Shown here in pieces: positions 1 to 8,361 of a stretch of 64,000 bases of DNA. This DNA comes from Sphingobacterium athyrii. Lineage in GTDB: Bacteria > Bacteroidota > Bacteroidia > Sphingobacteriales > Sphingobacteriaceae. The number at the start of each line of letters is the position of its first letter. Within the stretch, counting starts at the first letter, position 1. A model generated the notes under the pieces. The model was not told where the DNA came from. It saw only the letters and a program-made list of their open reading frames with translations, and searched no databases. The stretch spans positions 1,236,971 through 1,300,970 of the forward strand of contig NZ_QCXX01000001.1 in the NCBI RefSeq assembly GCF_003071065.1. The letters are read 5' to 3'. The position numbers and the translations under genes were made by a program.

Positions 1-239
1 AATAGTTCTCTTGGAAGCTTGCTCTTCTCTGCGGTGGCCAATATCTTATAACCGTCAATATATATACCTACTGTAAAGTAAAATGCCGCGAGATCCAAAT
101 TACTATCATTGATCCGATAAACAACACTGTTCTTAATGCCAACTGTAGATTCTCTCTAGTATAGGCAATGGCAGAGTCCAGCTTATAGGAAGTATATTCT
201 TGATAAAGTAGCTTGTTTAATCCATATAGCCGAGAAATA
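1..239 (-). pseudogene. Broken DUF6377-like helical-repeat protein fragment
   Basis: Read on the minus strand, two adjacent frames give pieces of one helical-repeat protein. The first (about 239 to 132) contains LYQEYTSYKLDSAIAYTREN, the second (about 131 to 1) contains NSVVYRINDSNLDLAAFYF. A frame change lies near position 130. The pattern, a segment starting LYxEYxSYxxDSAxxY followed by a segment like SxxxLAxxYxxxGxYxxA, recalls the N-terminal TPR-like part of DUF6377 regulators of Bacteroidota, from memory of the family. The fragment continues beyond the window start, so its full length is unknown. It abuts and partly overlaps the TetR head. An indel-broken remnant is the best reading; confidence in the family name is moderate. 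Confidence 0.5.
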
Positions 240-408
240 GTCTTATTCCCATCTCTTCTTTATTTTTGAAATGATAGTAAAAGACCTCCTTGGTCACATG
301 TGTCGTAGCCAAGATGTCATCAATACTTGTGGATTGAAAACCTTGCCTGTATATTAATTTCATTGCTCTTCTGAGAATATCTGATCTTATTGCCTGTGCT
401 TTTGACAT
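217..408 (-). pseudogene. Truncated TetR/AcrR-family regulator (DNA-binding head only)
   Basis: The 63 codons starting at ATG 408 (MSKAQAIRSDILRRAM...) form a complete TetR N-terminal helix-turn-helix: helix 1 ILRRAMKLIYRQGFQ, then TSIDDILATTHVTKEVFYYHF, the signature recognition segment. TetR regulators are normally about 190-210 residues; this one stops just after NKEEMGIRLFLGYMD at a TAA. No ligand-binding domain follows in any frame. The sequence after the stop reads as an unrelated helical-repeat protein. This is probably a deletion junction that kept only the DNA-binding domain. Whether the short product is made, and could act as a dominant DNA binder, is not known. Confidence 0.7.
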
Positions 409-438
409 AAACATACCAATTAGTAAAGCGAAATTCAA

Positions 439-774
439 ATCTGGATAAACAATTACAGCAAAATGGTAGAGCAGGCATTACACTTTCTGCCAGTGAAAAA
501 AGCAAAATTACAGTCTTCTTAACAACCTTAACATACAAAGATTTTTTAACTGATCCAAGATTTCAATGACCATGAAAGTGTAGAGCAATATTGCCGCAAT
601 TTAATATAATAAATTATCTAAATACCATAGCACTCCTCCCTTCTAAATGTATAATGATTACTTACCTGTTACTCCTCATATTTAATGAACTAGAAATTCC
701 CTGAATTATCCGCTTGGATGGAGACGGACAGGTTCAGGAAAGATCATTGCTAATTTGTAAAAAAGAAAAAGCTT
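439..774. other. Gene-free stretch upstream of the serine hydrolase
   Basis: About 335 bases without a convincing reading frame. It must hold the promoter of the serine hydrolase gene at 775 and possibly that of the TetR remnant. A TAATTTG-like element about 25 bases before the ATG is only a near match to the Bacteroidota -7 box. Confidence 0.4.
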
Positions 775-2658
775 ATGATCAACTTAAAAACTTTCTATAT
801 CGCGATACTCATTGCGGTAAGTTATTTCACCGCAGCAGCACAGGTAAACTCCAAAACAAATTCCAATACCACCATTGCGCAACTGCATAAACAGCTCGAA
901 ACCGTTATACAAAAGGAAAACATCCCGGGTCTGATGGTCGCGATTGTTAAAAATGATAGCATTCTTTATTCTGGCGGACTGGGCTATGCAGACCTTCAGA
1001 AACACCGTCCCGTAGATCAGCTCACCCAATTTCACTTTGCCTCCGTTACTAAATTTTTCGTGACTATGGGCATACAACAATTGATTGCTAAAGGAAAGCT
1101 TAAACTCAGCGACCGTATTCGCGATATAGCACCTGAAATTCCATTCAGCAATCGTTGGGAAGATACAGATCCAGTTAGGGTAGTTCACCTCCTAGAACAT
1201 ACAGCAGGCTTTGATGATGTGCAGCTCAATAGTATGATAAACATAAGCGAAAAACCTCTACTTGGTATTGACGCGATCAAGGCTGTCAGCAATTCACTGA
1301 CCGTTCGCTGGAAGCCCGGAACGATGATGTCCTACTCAAACCCGGGTTACAATGTACTGGGCTATATCATTGAAAAAGTGACGGACATGCCTTGGGATAA
1401 GTATCTACACAAGCAGATTTTTTTGCCACTGAATATGCACAATAGCTTATTTGATCGGAATGGAGCACGCAGGCCTACCTTCGCCATAGGTTATGATTTT
1501 CAAGATGGTGAATTCAGGCCAATGCCATTCTATCAGCCAGGTAGCAATGGAGCTGGAAGTGCACTGGTATCAAATGCCTATGATATGGCCAAATTTATGC
1601 TTTATCTGCTCAATGGCAGTACTGACAGCACACTACTAAATAATGCTTATTTAAAGGAGATGGAGACTATCCACAGTACTTTAGCCAGCCAGGCGGGATT
1701 ACAGACTGGCTATGCCCTGGGAAATGATCTATTTCCGAATAATAAAAAGGTTAGCCTGCGAGGCCACAACGGCAAAGGGGAAGGTTTTGTATCCTGGCTA
1801 TTTTTTAACCGTGAAGCTGGTTTAGCCTATGCCATAGCAGCCAATAGTGTCGTCAATATGTGGCCAATCTCGCAGGCTATCGAAGAATTTCTGACAAAGG
1901 ACATTGCCGCTCGGAAACCAGTCAGTCTACCAATAGATGAGCAAAAAATAAAACCGCTATTAGGTTACTACCAATTTATGAATCCCAAAAATGACCGTTG
2001 GGAATTCTATCGGCGGATCTTTGGCGGCATTGAATTAAGGGAGATCAGCAAAGATCGACTCCTCGTCAAAAAAGAGAATGGACAGATAGATTCTCTTGTC
2101 CATCTGGGCGATGGCATATTTCGCGCAAAAGATGATATTCTCCCTTCTTTTGTATTAGCCAAAGATTCCAATGGTCAACCTTTCTTTCAAGGTTATGGCA
2201 ATAGTTTCTATCGAAAAGTGTCCCGGGCTTCCCTTTTAATACAAAAGATTCCTATCTATCTAGGTTTTTGTGCCATTTCGATTTATATGATCTTTAGTCT
2301 GGTGGGAATAGTGCTTACACTTTTTCGAAAAATGAACCTGATGGACCTCGGAATTCCTTTATTGCCAACAGTAGGGACCTGTTGTTTTATTGCAGCCTAT
2401 CGTCTCATGGGATTGACAGATGCCAGTCACAAGGAGTTGTTTACCTCTTGTAATACAACAAGTTTTTCCATTTTTCTGGGCATGCTCTTATTTGCAATAT
2501 TAGTTATGGTCAGTAGTTTACTTCTCTATAAGCGTTGGTTTCAACTAAGCCCCAAATGGTTGCGTCTGCTCTTAGCGCTCTGTAATTTCTTTTTATGCTA
2601 CCTGGTTGCACTACTGTCTGTAAATGGTTGGATTGGTATGCCGATCTGGATGATGTAG
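775..2658 (+). CDS. Serine hydrolase, class C beta-lactamase / S12 family, with C-terminal membrane segments
   Basis: 627 residues. A signal peptide (about 1-22, ending TAAAQ) suggests export. The penicillin-binding-protein fold is complete: catalytic SxxK at S90-V-T-K93, the YSN triad at Y187-S-N189, and an HxG-type motif at H331-N-G. Residues about 35-380 form the hydrolase. A C-terminal part of about 390-490 resembles the DUF3471-type extension, and residues about 500-627 hold several hydrophobic spans that should anchor the protein in the membrane. Such enzymes act as esterases, D-aminopeptidases or peptide hydrolases; the substrate cannot be read from the sequence. It is followed after 56 bases by an AraC regulator and then by a free-standing DUF3471-like protein, so the three may be functionally linked. 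Start chosen at the ATG before the signal peptide. Confidence 0.85.
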   Translation: MINLKTFYIAILIAVSYFTAAAQVNSKTNSNTTIAQLHKQLETVIQKENIPGLMVAIVKNDSILYSGGLGYADLQKHRPVDQLTQFHFASVTKFFVTMGIQQLIAKGKLKLSDRIRDIAPEIPFSNRWEDTDPVRVVHLLEHTAGFDDVQLNSMINISEKPLLGIDAIKAVSNSLTVRWKPGTMMSYSNPGYNVLGYIIEKVTDMPWDKYLHKQIFLPLNMHNSLFDRNGARRPTFAIGYDFQDGEFRPMPFYQPGSNGAGSALVSNAYDMAKFMLYLLNGSTDSTLLNNAYLKEMETIHSTLASQAGLQTGYALGNDLFPNNKKVSLRGHNGKGEGFVSWLFFNREAGLAYAIAANSVVNMWPISQAIEEFLTKDIAARKPVSLPIDEQKIKPLLGYYQFMNPKNDRWEFYRRIFGGIELREISKDRLLVKKENGQIDSLVHLGDGIFRAKDDILPSFVLAKDSNGQPFFQGYGNSFYRKVSRASLLIQKIPIYLGFCAISIYMIFSLVGIVLTLFRKMNLMDLGIPLLPTVGTCCFIAAYRLMGLTDASHKELFTSCNTTSFSIFLGMLLFAILVMVSSLLLYKRWFQLSPKWLRLLLALCNFFLCYLVALLSVNGWIGMPIWMM

Positions 2659-2714
2659 TTTCTTTTGATTAATTATATTTAAATTCACGGTACAAAGATA
2701 GGTTAATACAAACC

Positions 2715-3827
2715 ATGGTCAACATACTCTATACTTTTCACGCTTTTTCAGCGGGTGCGCTTTGGTTGCTCGGAACTTTAATCTTTATGGGGGTCAACAA
2801 AACAGGTATCCGGGCCGATCGCTGGCTGGGCACATACTATTTTCTGTTGGCATGTTTATTTACCCAGCTCTTTCTCGAAGGTTTTCACATCGACAACGAA
2901 GCATTGATCCATGTCCTTGAACTACCCCGCTGGGCCACCCTCCCCTGCTTTTATCTTGCGGTTCATTACATGGTCAAACCGACGAAACCGATTCGGTATT
3001 GGGGATTACATTTTGTTCCTTTCCTGGCTTTTCTGCTACTTTCTGTTATTTACTTAATACCGGGGCTTTTTAATAGTCACATCCATCCGCCTCAATTACC
3101 GCAGTGGATCATATTTGCTGTTAAATATTTCTTCTTTGCTCAATGTATCTTTTACTGGCTTGCTTGTTACAGACTCTTCAAAATACATCAGAATAACATT
3201 CGACAGTTATCTTCTTACACGGAAAAGATCAACATGATCTGGTTGAAATATCTATTGATCGCTCTATTATTTATGATCGTTGTCCGCTTACTGGCGTTGG
3301 CTCATTTCGCCTTTAACTCCTTTGCGCCAATCCTATATTTTATGGGCACAGTGGCACTTGGGTACGCAACTTTAACACAACGGTCAATATATACTGTTGA
3401 ATCTACCGATAATCTGATTGATGAAAGTGATACAACAGAGAAAATTAAAACCGAAGAGCGGTTGACAGAACAACAGGTAGACACATTAAAAGAAAAACTC
3501 GTGCAGAAAACAACAGCTGAAAAGCTATATCTCGATCCGGGATTAACCCTCTCATCCCTCGCAGATCATATCGGCATCAATCCGCATGATCTTTCCTATA
3601 TTATAAACAATGGATTGAAAAAAAACTTCTATCAATTTATTAATGAACTCCGTACGGAGGAAGCCAAAGTACTGCTATTATCAGCAGAGTCAAAGCGCCT
3701 CGATATGTTTGGGATCGCGATAAGCGCAGGCTTTAATTCAAGAACAACTTTTTATAGCAGCTTTAAAAAGGCGACCGGTATTACGCCGACAGAATATATG
3801 AAAGTCCATGGTAAAAAATTAACTTAA
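2715..3827 (+). CDS. AraC-family regulator with N-terminal multispanning membrane domain
   Basis: 370 residues. The first about 230 residues hold six or seven hydrophobic helices separated by short loops. A charged linker rich in E, K and Q follows at about 235-270. The C-terminal about 100 residues are an AraC DNA-binding domain: first helix-turn-helix LTLSSLADHIGINPHDLSYI, then FYQFINELRTEEAK, and the second near FGIAISAGFNSRTTFYSSFK with the closing TGITPTEYMK. A membrane-tied AraC protein could sense a signal at the membrane and bind DNA from there; this is inference from architecture. It lies 56 bases after the serine hydrolase and may control it or the secreted proteins downstream. A second protein of the same architecture is at 46088-47260. 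Confidence 0.85.
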   Translation: MVNILYTFHAFSAGALWLLGTLIFMGVNKTGIRADRWLGTYYFLLACLFTQLFLEGFHIDNEALIHVLELPRWATLPCFYLAVHYMVKPTKPIRYWGLHFVPFLAFLLLSVIYLIPGLFNSHIHPPQLPQWIIFAVKYFFFAQCIFYWLACYRLFKIHQNNIRQLSSYTEKINMIWLKYLLIALLFMIVVRLLALAHFAFNSFAPILYFMGTVALGYATLTQRSIYTVESTDNLIDESDTTEKIKTEERLTEQQVDTLKEKLVQKTTAEKLYLDPGLTLSSLADHIGINPHDLSYIINNGLKKNFYQFINELRTEEAKVLLLSAESKRLDMFGIAISAGFNSRTTFYSSFKKATGITPTEYMKVHGKKLT

Positions 3828-3920
3828 CGCATGGCAAAGTGAAGTTTGTTCGATTGCATCCATTCGGACGTTTAGCCTATCAAAAAGACTTATTCTTGTA
3901 TCATATCAACAAAAAAAATT

Positions 3921-4613
3921 ATGATACAACAAATTAAACCACGTATTCGCTCGAAAGCGATACGCCAAATTTCTAAAGCAACCTTCGGTCTACTAGTGGG
4001 AGCATGTTGCTTTTTAGCCTCCAATGATACGTTTGCACAGATCCGCTCCACAAGTGCCTCCTACCAGCAACATCAGACTCCACTGAAATCATTTCAGGGC
4101 TACTACCAGCTACCCAATAAAGTAGCTTTCATTGCTTTCAACGAGCAAGATAATACGCTACATGCGACACAGCTATGGGATCAGAAAAAAAGATATCAGC
4201 TCGTCCGTAAAGATGATACGCATTTTGAATCCAAAAACGAAGGCTATGCGATAGAGTTCTTAAAAAATAGCGCTGGAGATTTTAGCCAAGCCAAGATCCT
4301 TGGCAGAATTGTATGTGAGCGTGTACCGTTTGACCCCAATAAAATTGTAAGTCTAACCGCATCTCAACTGAAACAGCTTGCCGGAACTTACCTTATGGCC
4401 AACGACAACAATTTAAAAATTACCATAGAACCTTCAGCACAAGGCTTAATCCTTAAACAATTGTGGGACAACAAAACAATTTCATTTACCCCACGTTCGG
4501 AGCTTTTCTTCCTCAACGAAGATGGTACCTTTCCTTTGACATTTTCTGTTTCTAATGGAAAGGTGGAGCAGATGACATGCTTTGAAAAAGATCTTTGGCT
4601 GAGGGCTGATTAA
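3921..4613 (+). CDS. Secreted protein with two DUF3471-like repeats
   Basis: 230 residues. After a basic start and a hydrophobic segment (about 18-38, ending TFAQ) comes a signal-peptidase-like site. The mature part has two copies of the same lipocalin-like pattern: about 52-130 begins KSFQGYYQLPNKVAFIAF, has LWDQK and ends GRIVCERV; about 145-228 begins LKQLAGTYLMANDNNLKI, has LWDNK and ends with LWLR. This GxYxL...LxxQLW...F pattern resembles the DUF3471 domain found at the C-terminus of S12 serine hydrolases. Here it stands alone and duplicated, two genes after such a hydrolase. Function unknown; a small-ligand or inhibitor-like role is only a guess. Confidence 0.6.
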   Translation: MIQQIKPRIRSKAIRQISKATFGLLVGACCFLASNDTFAQIRSTSASYQQHQTPLKSFQGYYQLPNKVAFIAFNEQDNTLHATQLWDQKKRYQLVRKDDTHFESKNEGYAIEFLKNSAGDFSQAKILGRIVCERVPFDPNKIVSLTASQLKQLAGTYLMANDNNLKITIEPSAQGLILKQLWDNKTISFTPRSELFFLNEDGTFPLTFSVSNGKVEQMTCFEKDLWLRAD

Positions 4614-4634
4614 TAATCCCAATAAAAAAATCGT

Positions 4635-5540
4635 ATGAAAAGAATGATTGGCTGCTTATCCATTATACTGATGGGTATAGCACAACTAAAGGCGCAGCAG
4701 GTAGCTGATGAACAGTTTCATTATCCCATTACCGATCCGCACCATCGGGTCGGTAATGGGCCTCTGCTCCTGTTTGACGAAGCGCACAACAATCCGGTTA
4801 CTTTGCGAGGAGCTTATGCTGCCTTTTCAGATCTCTTAAAAGCTGACGGGTATAGCCTCCGAAGTACCAAAGAGAAAGTTAGTTTTGAGAGCCTGAAGGA
4901 GGCAAAAGTATTCATCAGCGTAAATGCGCTATATGATCCAGAAGACTGGAGCCTACCAGCCCGTTCGGCTTTTACTGATAAGGAAATCGATCTCCTTCGT
5001 CAATGGGTATCTGACGGCGGAAACTTATTTTTGGTCACAGACCATATGCCCTGTGGTGGTTCAATACAAGCTCTTGCCGCCGCATTCGGCATTCATGTTA
5101 TCAATGGTTTTGCGCTACGCAAAGATGAGCAGCCCGAAATTTTTTCAAGAGATAGAAAAACACTTTTGCCCAATGAAATCACAGCTGGATCAGGTAAAGA
5201 AATAGACAGTATAATGTGCTGGGGCGGTACGGGATTTACAGTCCCTTCAACCGCACATATTATCTCGTTGTTGAACGAAGAATATGAGATTTATCTACCG
5301 AGCGACGCTAATCAGATAAAAAGACCCATTCCAGATGATATCCCCCGGATATCGGGCAAGGGATTTGCCAATGGTGCTTATCTTAGGTTTGGGAAAGGAA
5401 GAATTGTGCTATTCGGGGACGGCGCTCCTTTTTCGGCACAACTCCATGGCATCAAAAGTAAAAAAAGGGGTATGAATCATCCTTCTGCTTACCAAAATGC
5501 ACAATTGCTACTTAATATCGTTCATTGGCTCGACCAATGA
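4635..5540 (+). CDS. Secreted DUF4350/GATase-like fold protein
   Basis: 301 residues, signal peptide about 1-20 (ending LKAQQ). The segment about 35-140 reads PLLLFDEAHNN, a mid-domain KVFISVNALYD, then EIDLLRQWVSDGGNLFLVTD. This order (an FDEAHxN start, a helix predicting a new strand, and LxxWVxxGGxLxLxxD) is that of the DUF4350 / IFT52-like Rossmann fold. The C-terminal KGRIVLFGDGAPFSAQ matches the closing strand of that fold. No catalytic residues can be assigned. It follows the DUF3471-like gene after 21 bases, so the two are probably cotranscribed. A 12-bp hairpin covers its stop codon. Confidence 0.65.
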   Translation: MKRMIGCLSIILMGIAQLKAQQVADEQFHYPITDPHHRVGNGPLLLFDEAHNNPVTLRGAYAAFSDLLKADGYSLRSTKEKVSFESLKEAKVFISVNALYDPEDWSLPARSAFTDKEIDLLRQWVSDGGNLFLVTDHMPCGGSIQALAAAFGIHVINGFALRKDEQPEIFSRDRKTLLPNEITAGSGKEIDSIMCWGGTGFTVPSTAHIISLLNEEYEIYLPSDANQIKRPIPDDIPRISGKGFANGAYLRFGKGRIVLFGDGAPFSAQLHGIKSKKRGMNHPSAYQNAQLLLNIVHWLDQ

Positions 5541-5545
5541 ACGAT
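5517..5545. terminator. 12-bp hairpin between convergent genes
   Basis: Perfect 12-bp inverted repeat (arms 5517-5528 and 5534-5545, core CGTTCATTGG / CCAATGAACG, loop CTCGA) across the stop codon of the upstream gene. It has no U-tract on either side but lies where two convergent genes meet, so it may end both transcripts. Confidence 0.5.
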
Positions 5546-5617
5546 CAATCAATCCCAGTAACACGATATTGAAAAATTTCATGTCAGTTCCTATATTGAC
5601 AGGCTTATTTTCAACTT

Positions 5618-6763
5618 TTATTCCGGAAGTTCAGGCATCGCAATCCGACGTTGCGTTGGTGTACTTAAAGCCTGTAGAAAAGCTATCACCGCATCAACTT
5701 CCTGTCGCGATAAATTCAATTTTTTTAATAATGGTGAATGTATGGGTCTTGTCTTTTCATCAATTTTCACATGCCTTTGTATAGGTGCGGGATTGCCCAG
5801 ATTATAGAGTTCGACCACATCACGCAAGGTTGGAAAGTTGCCGTGATGCATCCAGGGACCTGTAAGTGCTATATTTCGTAGCGATGGCGTACGGAATGCG
5901 CCAATGTCTTTTTGATCTCCTGTGAGATGGTAGCGGCCAAAATCCTGCTGTTTGCTTCCGTAGAGTGTCTGTCCATCATTATGAAAAAGATTGTCCGAGA
6001 ACAAAGGTGTATTGTGGCAATTTATACAACGAGCCTTTGTACGAAATAAATGTAGACCGGTAAGTTCCTGATCGTCCAGTGCATCAGCCTGTCCCTGCAC
6101 AAATCGGTCAAATTTTGTCGGATAGCTTACGATACCGCGTTCAAAAGTGGCAAGCGTCTGTTGTATTCGGAGCAGCGTAACCTCTTTATCTCCAAAAGCC
6201 TGTTTGAAGTAGGGCGCATAGCCGGGCACAGCTTTTACATGTGCTATTAACGTATCCAACGGCGTATTCATTTCAACGTGATCCTGTGTCGGCAGCAGTA
6301 CCTGATCTTCAAGGCTCTTAGCGCGGCCGTCCCACATAAAAGATTTGTAAAATGCGACATTGTACAGCGTCATCGCATTTCTTTTCCCCTCTCGCCTTCC
6401 ATGACCGTGCGCGAGGCTTTTCCCATCTCCAAATCCCAATTGCGGGTCATGACAGCTTGCGCAGGAGATTTGCTTCGATGCCGAAAGTCTGGGGTCAAAA
6501 AACAATAACTTTCCGAGCAGCGATTTTTCCTTGCTATAAGGATTATCTGCCGGATAGCTTACCTCGGGCAATACCCCGATATCCACAAAATTAGGTCTCA
6601 CAGCTGAGTCGATATGTGGTTTGGGCCATAGTTCCTGGCGTCCGCTACTGTAGCGTTGGCGCAATGCCTGTAGATCTTCCTGCTCGTCAGTACGATTTGC
6701 AAATGCCGAAATCAACAAAGGAGCAATAAAGATTACTATAACAATCAGTGTATTCTTTTTCAT
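5618..6763 (-). CDS. Di-haem cytochrome c peroxidase (MauG/CCP family)
   Basis: 381 residues from the ATG at 6763; an ATG 24 bases upstream would overlap the previous gene and put charge before the signal peptide. A hydrophobic leader (about 4-22) directs export. Two c-type haem sites are present: C101-A-S-C-H105 and C246-I-N-C-H250, separated by the usual 145 residues. Between them are FYKSFMWDGRAKSLEDQ and LPTQDHVEMN, conserved in the bacterial cytochrome c peroxidase family. The reaction is reduction of hydrogen peroxide in the periplasm with electrons from a cytochrome, though MauG relatives oxidise protein or small substrates. It is the last gene of the sigma/FecR/TonB receptor run, so it may act on the imported ligand rather than in general peroxide defence; that is inference. 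Confidence 0.85.
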   Translation of the reverse strand: MKKNTLIVIVIFIAPLLISAFANRTDEQEDLQALRQRYSSGRQELWPKPHIDSAVRPNFVDIGVLPEVSYPADNPYSKEKSLLGKLLFFDPRLSASKQISCASCHDPQLGFGDGKSLAHGHGRREGKRNAMTLYNVAFYKSFMWDGRAKSLEDQVLLPTQDHVEMNTPLDTLIAHVKAVPGYAPYFKQAFGDKEVTLLRIQQTLATFERGIVSYPTKFDRFVQGQADALDDQELTGLHLFRTKARCINCHNTPLFSDNLFHNDGQTLYGSKQQDFGRYHLTGDQKDIGAFRTPSLRNIALTGPWMHHGNFPTLRDVVELYNLGNPAPIQRHVKIDEKTRPIHSPLLKKLNLSRQEVDAVIAFLQALSTPTQRRIAMPELPE

Positions 6764-6776
6764 CAGGGGCAGCCTC

Positions 6777-8351
6777 TTAAAATCCATATGCTACCATTAA
6801 ATTCACTTGTTTCCGGGTAGTCCCTATAGGGGCAAGATTCTCGCGATTCAGATCAGATAAACGTCCCGCTTTTTGATAATTGTAGTCTGCTATCAAGTGA
6901 ATGAAATTCCCCTTTCTTAAGCGCTGTTTGAAACCCAATTTTACTTTACCGCCATATAAATTTGCACGATTGTAAAGGACATCATGATAAAAAACATATT
7001 GATGGAATACATTTTCATTGATTTGTGGTAACGACCAGGATGTACCTATATTTTGGCGAAGGGAACCTGTGAGACCAAATTCTATTTCTTGATTAGTAGC
7101 GGTTATATAGGTCCACGCTCCATTGAGTTGATAGTTTAAATGCTCGTAGTCCAGACTTGTACCAGTGCCACCATCCCTTCTGATTTCATTCAATACACTA
7201 ATTTTCCCGCCGTAATAGTGTCGCCACTTCTTCTTCGCTAGCATATAAGATAGATTCAATGCGCCATTATCATTCTGGTAAACATAATTCTGTGCGTTGC
7301 CACTTTCCGTTACCCGGTCCTTTCCACGTATGCTCGACCAATCAAACGATGCCATATAAGAATGAATTCCTTTCGACAGCTGCCATACCAAATTATAGTC
7401 TAGTCGATTTAAATTATACTGACTGAGTTCATTGATGCGCGACTCGTTGCGCAGCGTTTGTCGATACTTCTGTTCTTCACGCAAATAAGCGGCATTGCCA
7501 TAAAAGTCACCTATTGAAGAATTCCATGAGAAGTAAACCTTACCGCCGAAGCGCTTCATGTCATTCTGATAGAACATCTTCTGCTCCAGGAGCCAGTCAC
7601 TTACCTTCCATCCGTAACCTCTGATAATATAGTTCATATAGGGTGACTCCACAGCGCTTGTGGCCGTATTCCCATTTTTATAAGCTATTTCAAAATCCTC
7701 CTGTCCATAACCATACTTCCCTTCGATACCAATATCAAAATCTGTGGCTATACGCATGCTACCGCCCGCTGTACCGTTCAGTTGCGCTACGCGGATGCTA
7801 CCTCTCGGATCATTATTGCTAAAATGATTGCCTACCTGGTAATCGAATCCACCAAAAACAGCATATTTTCTGTCTGCAAAATAACGCTGTCCGCGTGTCT
7901 GGATACGATAGGTCGTTCGTTCATAAAGATTGTAACCATAGGAGCCAAAATACCAGGGGGAAGAAGTGTTTTCTCTGGTCTGATGGGCAAACCTCGTACT
8001 GTCCTCGACAGATCTCGTATAATTGAAACGCCCCCACAAGCGTACATCTTTAATAGTAACAGCTCCCTCCGAACTAAAATTCAGCGTATTTACCCGCTGT
8101 GCGTCCTGGGCGCGGTGATAATCGCCCGAGGTGGAATTGTATCCCATACTAATCAAACTGTAACGCTGCGGCACCTTCTTTTCCAGCCACATCGGATTAT
8201 CGACAGCATACTGCCGTAAGCGCAATTGCATGCTATCCTGGTCAATATATTGAATATAGGGTATGGTATCTTGTCTTGCTATCGCTTTGGCCTGAAGCTG
8301 GGACAACGCCCCAACAATTAGGCATAAGGTAACTTGAATATAATTTTTCAT
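6777..8351 (-). CDS. Outer-membrane beta-barrel protein, probably DUF6850 type
   Basis: 524 residues from ATG 8351 (an upstream TTG is less likely). A clear signal peptide MKNYIQVTLCLIVGALSQ precedes the mature part. The rest alternates polar and aromatic residues in short strands, with many Tyr and Trp (for example YNTSTSGDY-like and YLREEQKYRQT segments), and ends in ...VNLMVAYGF with a terminal Phe, the outer-membrane insertion signal. Size and position directly after a DUF4876-like lipoprotein fit the DUF6850 barrel family of Bacteroidota, recalled rather than computed. It ends 13 bases before the peroxidase ATG. Likely the third structural component of the surface system; ligand unknown. 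Confidence 0.6.
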   Translation of the reverse strand: MKNYIQVTLCLIVGALSQLQAKAIARQDTIPYIQYIDQDSMQLRLRQYAVDNPMWLEKKVPQRYSLISMGYNSTSGDYHRAQDAQRVNTLNFSSEGAVTIKDVRLWGRFNYTRSVEDSTRFAHQTRENTSSPWYFGSYGYNLYERTTYRIQTRGQRYFADRKYAVFGGFDYQVGNHFSNNDPRGSIRVAQLNGTAGGSMRIATDFDIGIEGKYGYGQEDFEIAYKNGNTATSAVESPYMNYIIRGYGWKVSDWLLEQKMFYQNDMKRFGGKVYFSWNSSIGDFYGNAAYLREEQKYRQTLRNESRINELSQYNLNRLDYNLVWQLSKGIHSYMASFDWSSIRGKDRVTESGNAQNYVYQNDNGALNLSYMLAKKKWRHYYGGKISVLNEIRRDGGTGTSLDYEHLNYQLNGAWTYITATNQEIEFGLTGSLRQNIGTSWSLPQINENVFHQYVFYHDVLYNRANLYGGKVKLGFKQRLRKGNFIHLIADYNYQKAGRLSDLNRENLAPIGTTRKQVNLMVAYGF

Positions 8352-8361
8352 TTTTCTTTGC

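Noticed and set aside
5497..5784. Plus-strand ORF over the peroxidase 3' end
   Set aside because: It runs across the stop of the previous gene and opposite to the cytochrome c peroxidase; composition and length fit a shadow.
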